64,000 nucleotides of DNA from Pantoea dispersa (lineage in GTDB: Bacteria > Pseudomonadota > Gammaproteobacteria > Enterobacterales > Enterobacteriaceae). The stretch spans positions 303,546 through 367,545 of the forward strand of contig NZ_SCKT01000004.1 of the NCBI RefSeq assembly GCF_014155765.1. The letters run 5' to 3'. Position numbers and translations under genes: made by a program. Position 1 is the stretch's first letter, and every line of letters begins with the position of its first letter. A model generated the notes under the pieces. It worked only from the letters and a program-made list of their open reading frames with translations. It ran no database searches and had not been told where the DNA came from. Of the stretch, positions 63,947-64,000 are shown piece by piece.

Positions 63947-64000
63947 GCGCCACCACTGAGACGGCAAAGCGGCAACGCAGGCGGCTCAGCAGGGCGTGAA

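Overview
The window is a stretch of chromosome from a gamma-proteobacterium of the order Enterobacterales. Nearly every protein matches the E. coli K-12 panD-to-gmhB segment in sequence and order. The protein divergence, the GC-rich codon use and the genes missing relative to E. coli suggest the Erwiniaceae (Pantoea or Erwinia type). That family placement is an inference from memory of the sequences; no search was run.

Layout. 1-3842: pantothenate genes panD (partial), panC and panB, then folK and pcnB, all on the minus strand. 3881-6838: gluQ, dksA, sfsA and thpR, minus strand. 6913-11972: hrpB and mrcB, plus strand. 12246-18222: a Fur-box-preceded ferrichrome uptake operon fhuA-fhuC-fhuD-fhuB. 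18258-21996: hemL (minus), erpA (plus), a small exported protein of unknown function, btuF and mtn (minus). 22095-26522: dgt, degP (with a sigma-E-type promoter) and cdaR (plus). 26561-31891: yaeH, dapD, glnD and map (minus). 32010-35545: rpsB with its t44-type leader, tsf, pyrH and frr. 35661-51821: the envelope, lipid and replication block dxr-ispU-cdsA-rseP-bamA-skp-lpxD-fabZ-lpxA-lpxB-rnhB-dnaE-accA. 52099-56391: ldcC, gloA2, tilS and a small c-type cytochrome. 56431-57508: rof and yaeP (minus) and arfB (plus). 57541-63114: proS, trmO, rcsF and the metNIQ methionine importer (minus). 63303-63863: gmhB. The window stops just after what looks like the P1 promoter of a ribosomal RNA operon, whose genes lie outside.

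How the genes work together. The block from 35.6 to 51.8 kb makes and assembles the outer envelope: isoprenoid precursor and undecaprenyl carrier (dxr, ispU), phospholipid precursor (cdsA), the sigma-E-activating protease (rseP), outer-membrane protein insertion (bamA, skp) and the first steps of lipid A (lpxD, lpxA, lpxB, with fabZ and accA supplying acyl chains). mrcB builds peptidoglycan, degP clears misfolded envelope proteins and rcsF senses envelope damage. A second theme is translation: rpsB, tsf, frr, map, gluQ, tilS, proS, trmO and arfB. fhuACDB, btuF and metNIQ are importers or parts of importers.

Differences from E. coli K-12 are mostly absences: no yad fimbrial cluster between panB and folK, no clcA, no yadS, and no yaeQ, nlpE or yaeF. 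The additions are a small cytochrome c after tilS and a small exported protein in the yadS slot. I found no phage, transposon, CRISPR array, tRNA gene or defence island, and no convincing new biological system. The most interesting details are a probable AUU start codon for pcnB, a polyglutamine tail on PBP1b, a group of look-alike palindromes between genes, the small cytochrome, and the loss of nlpE while rcsF is kept.
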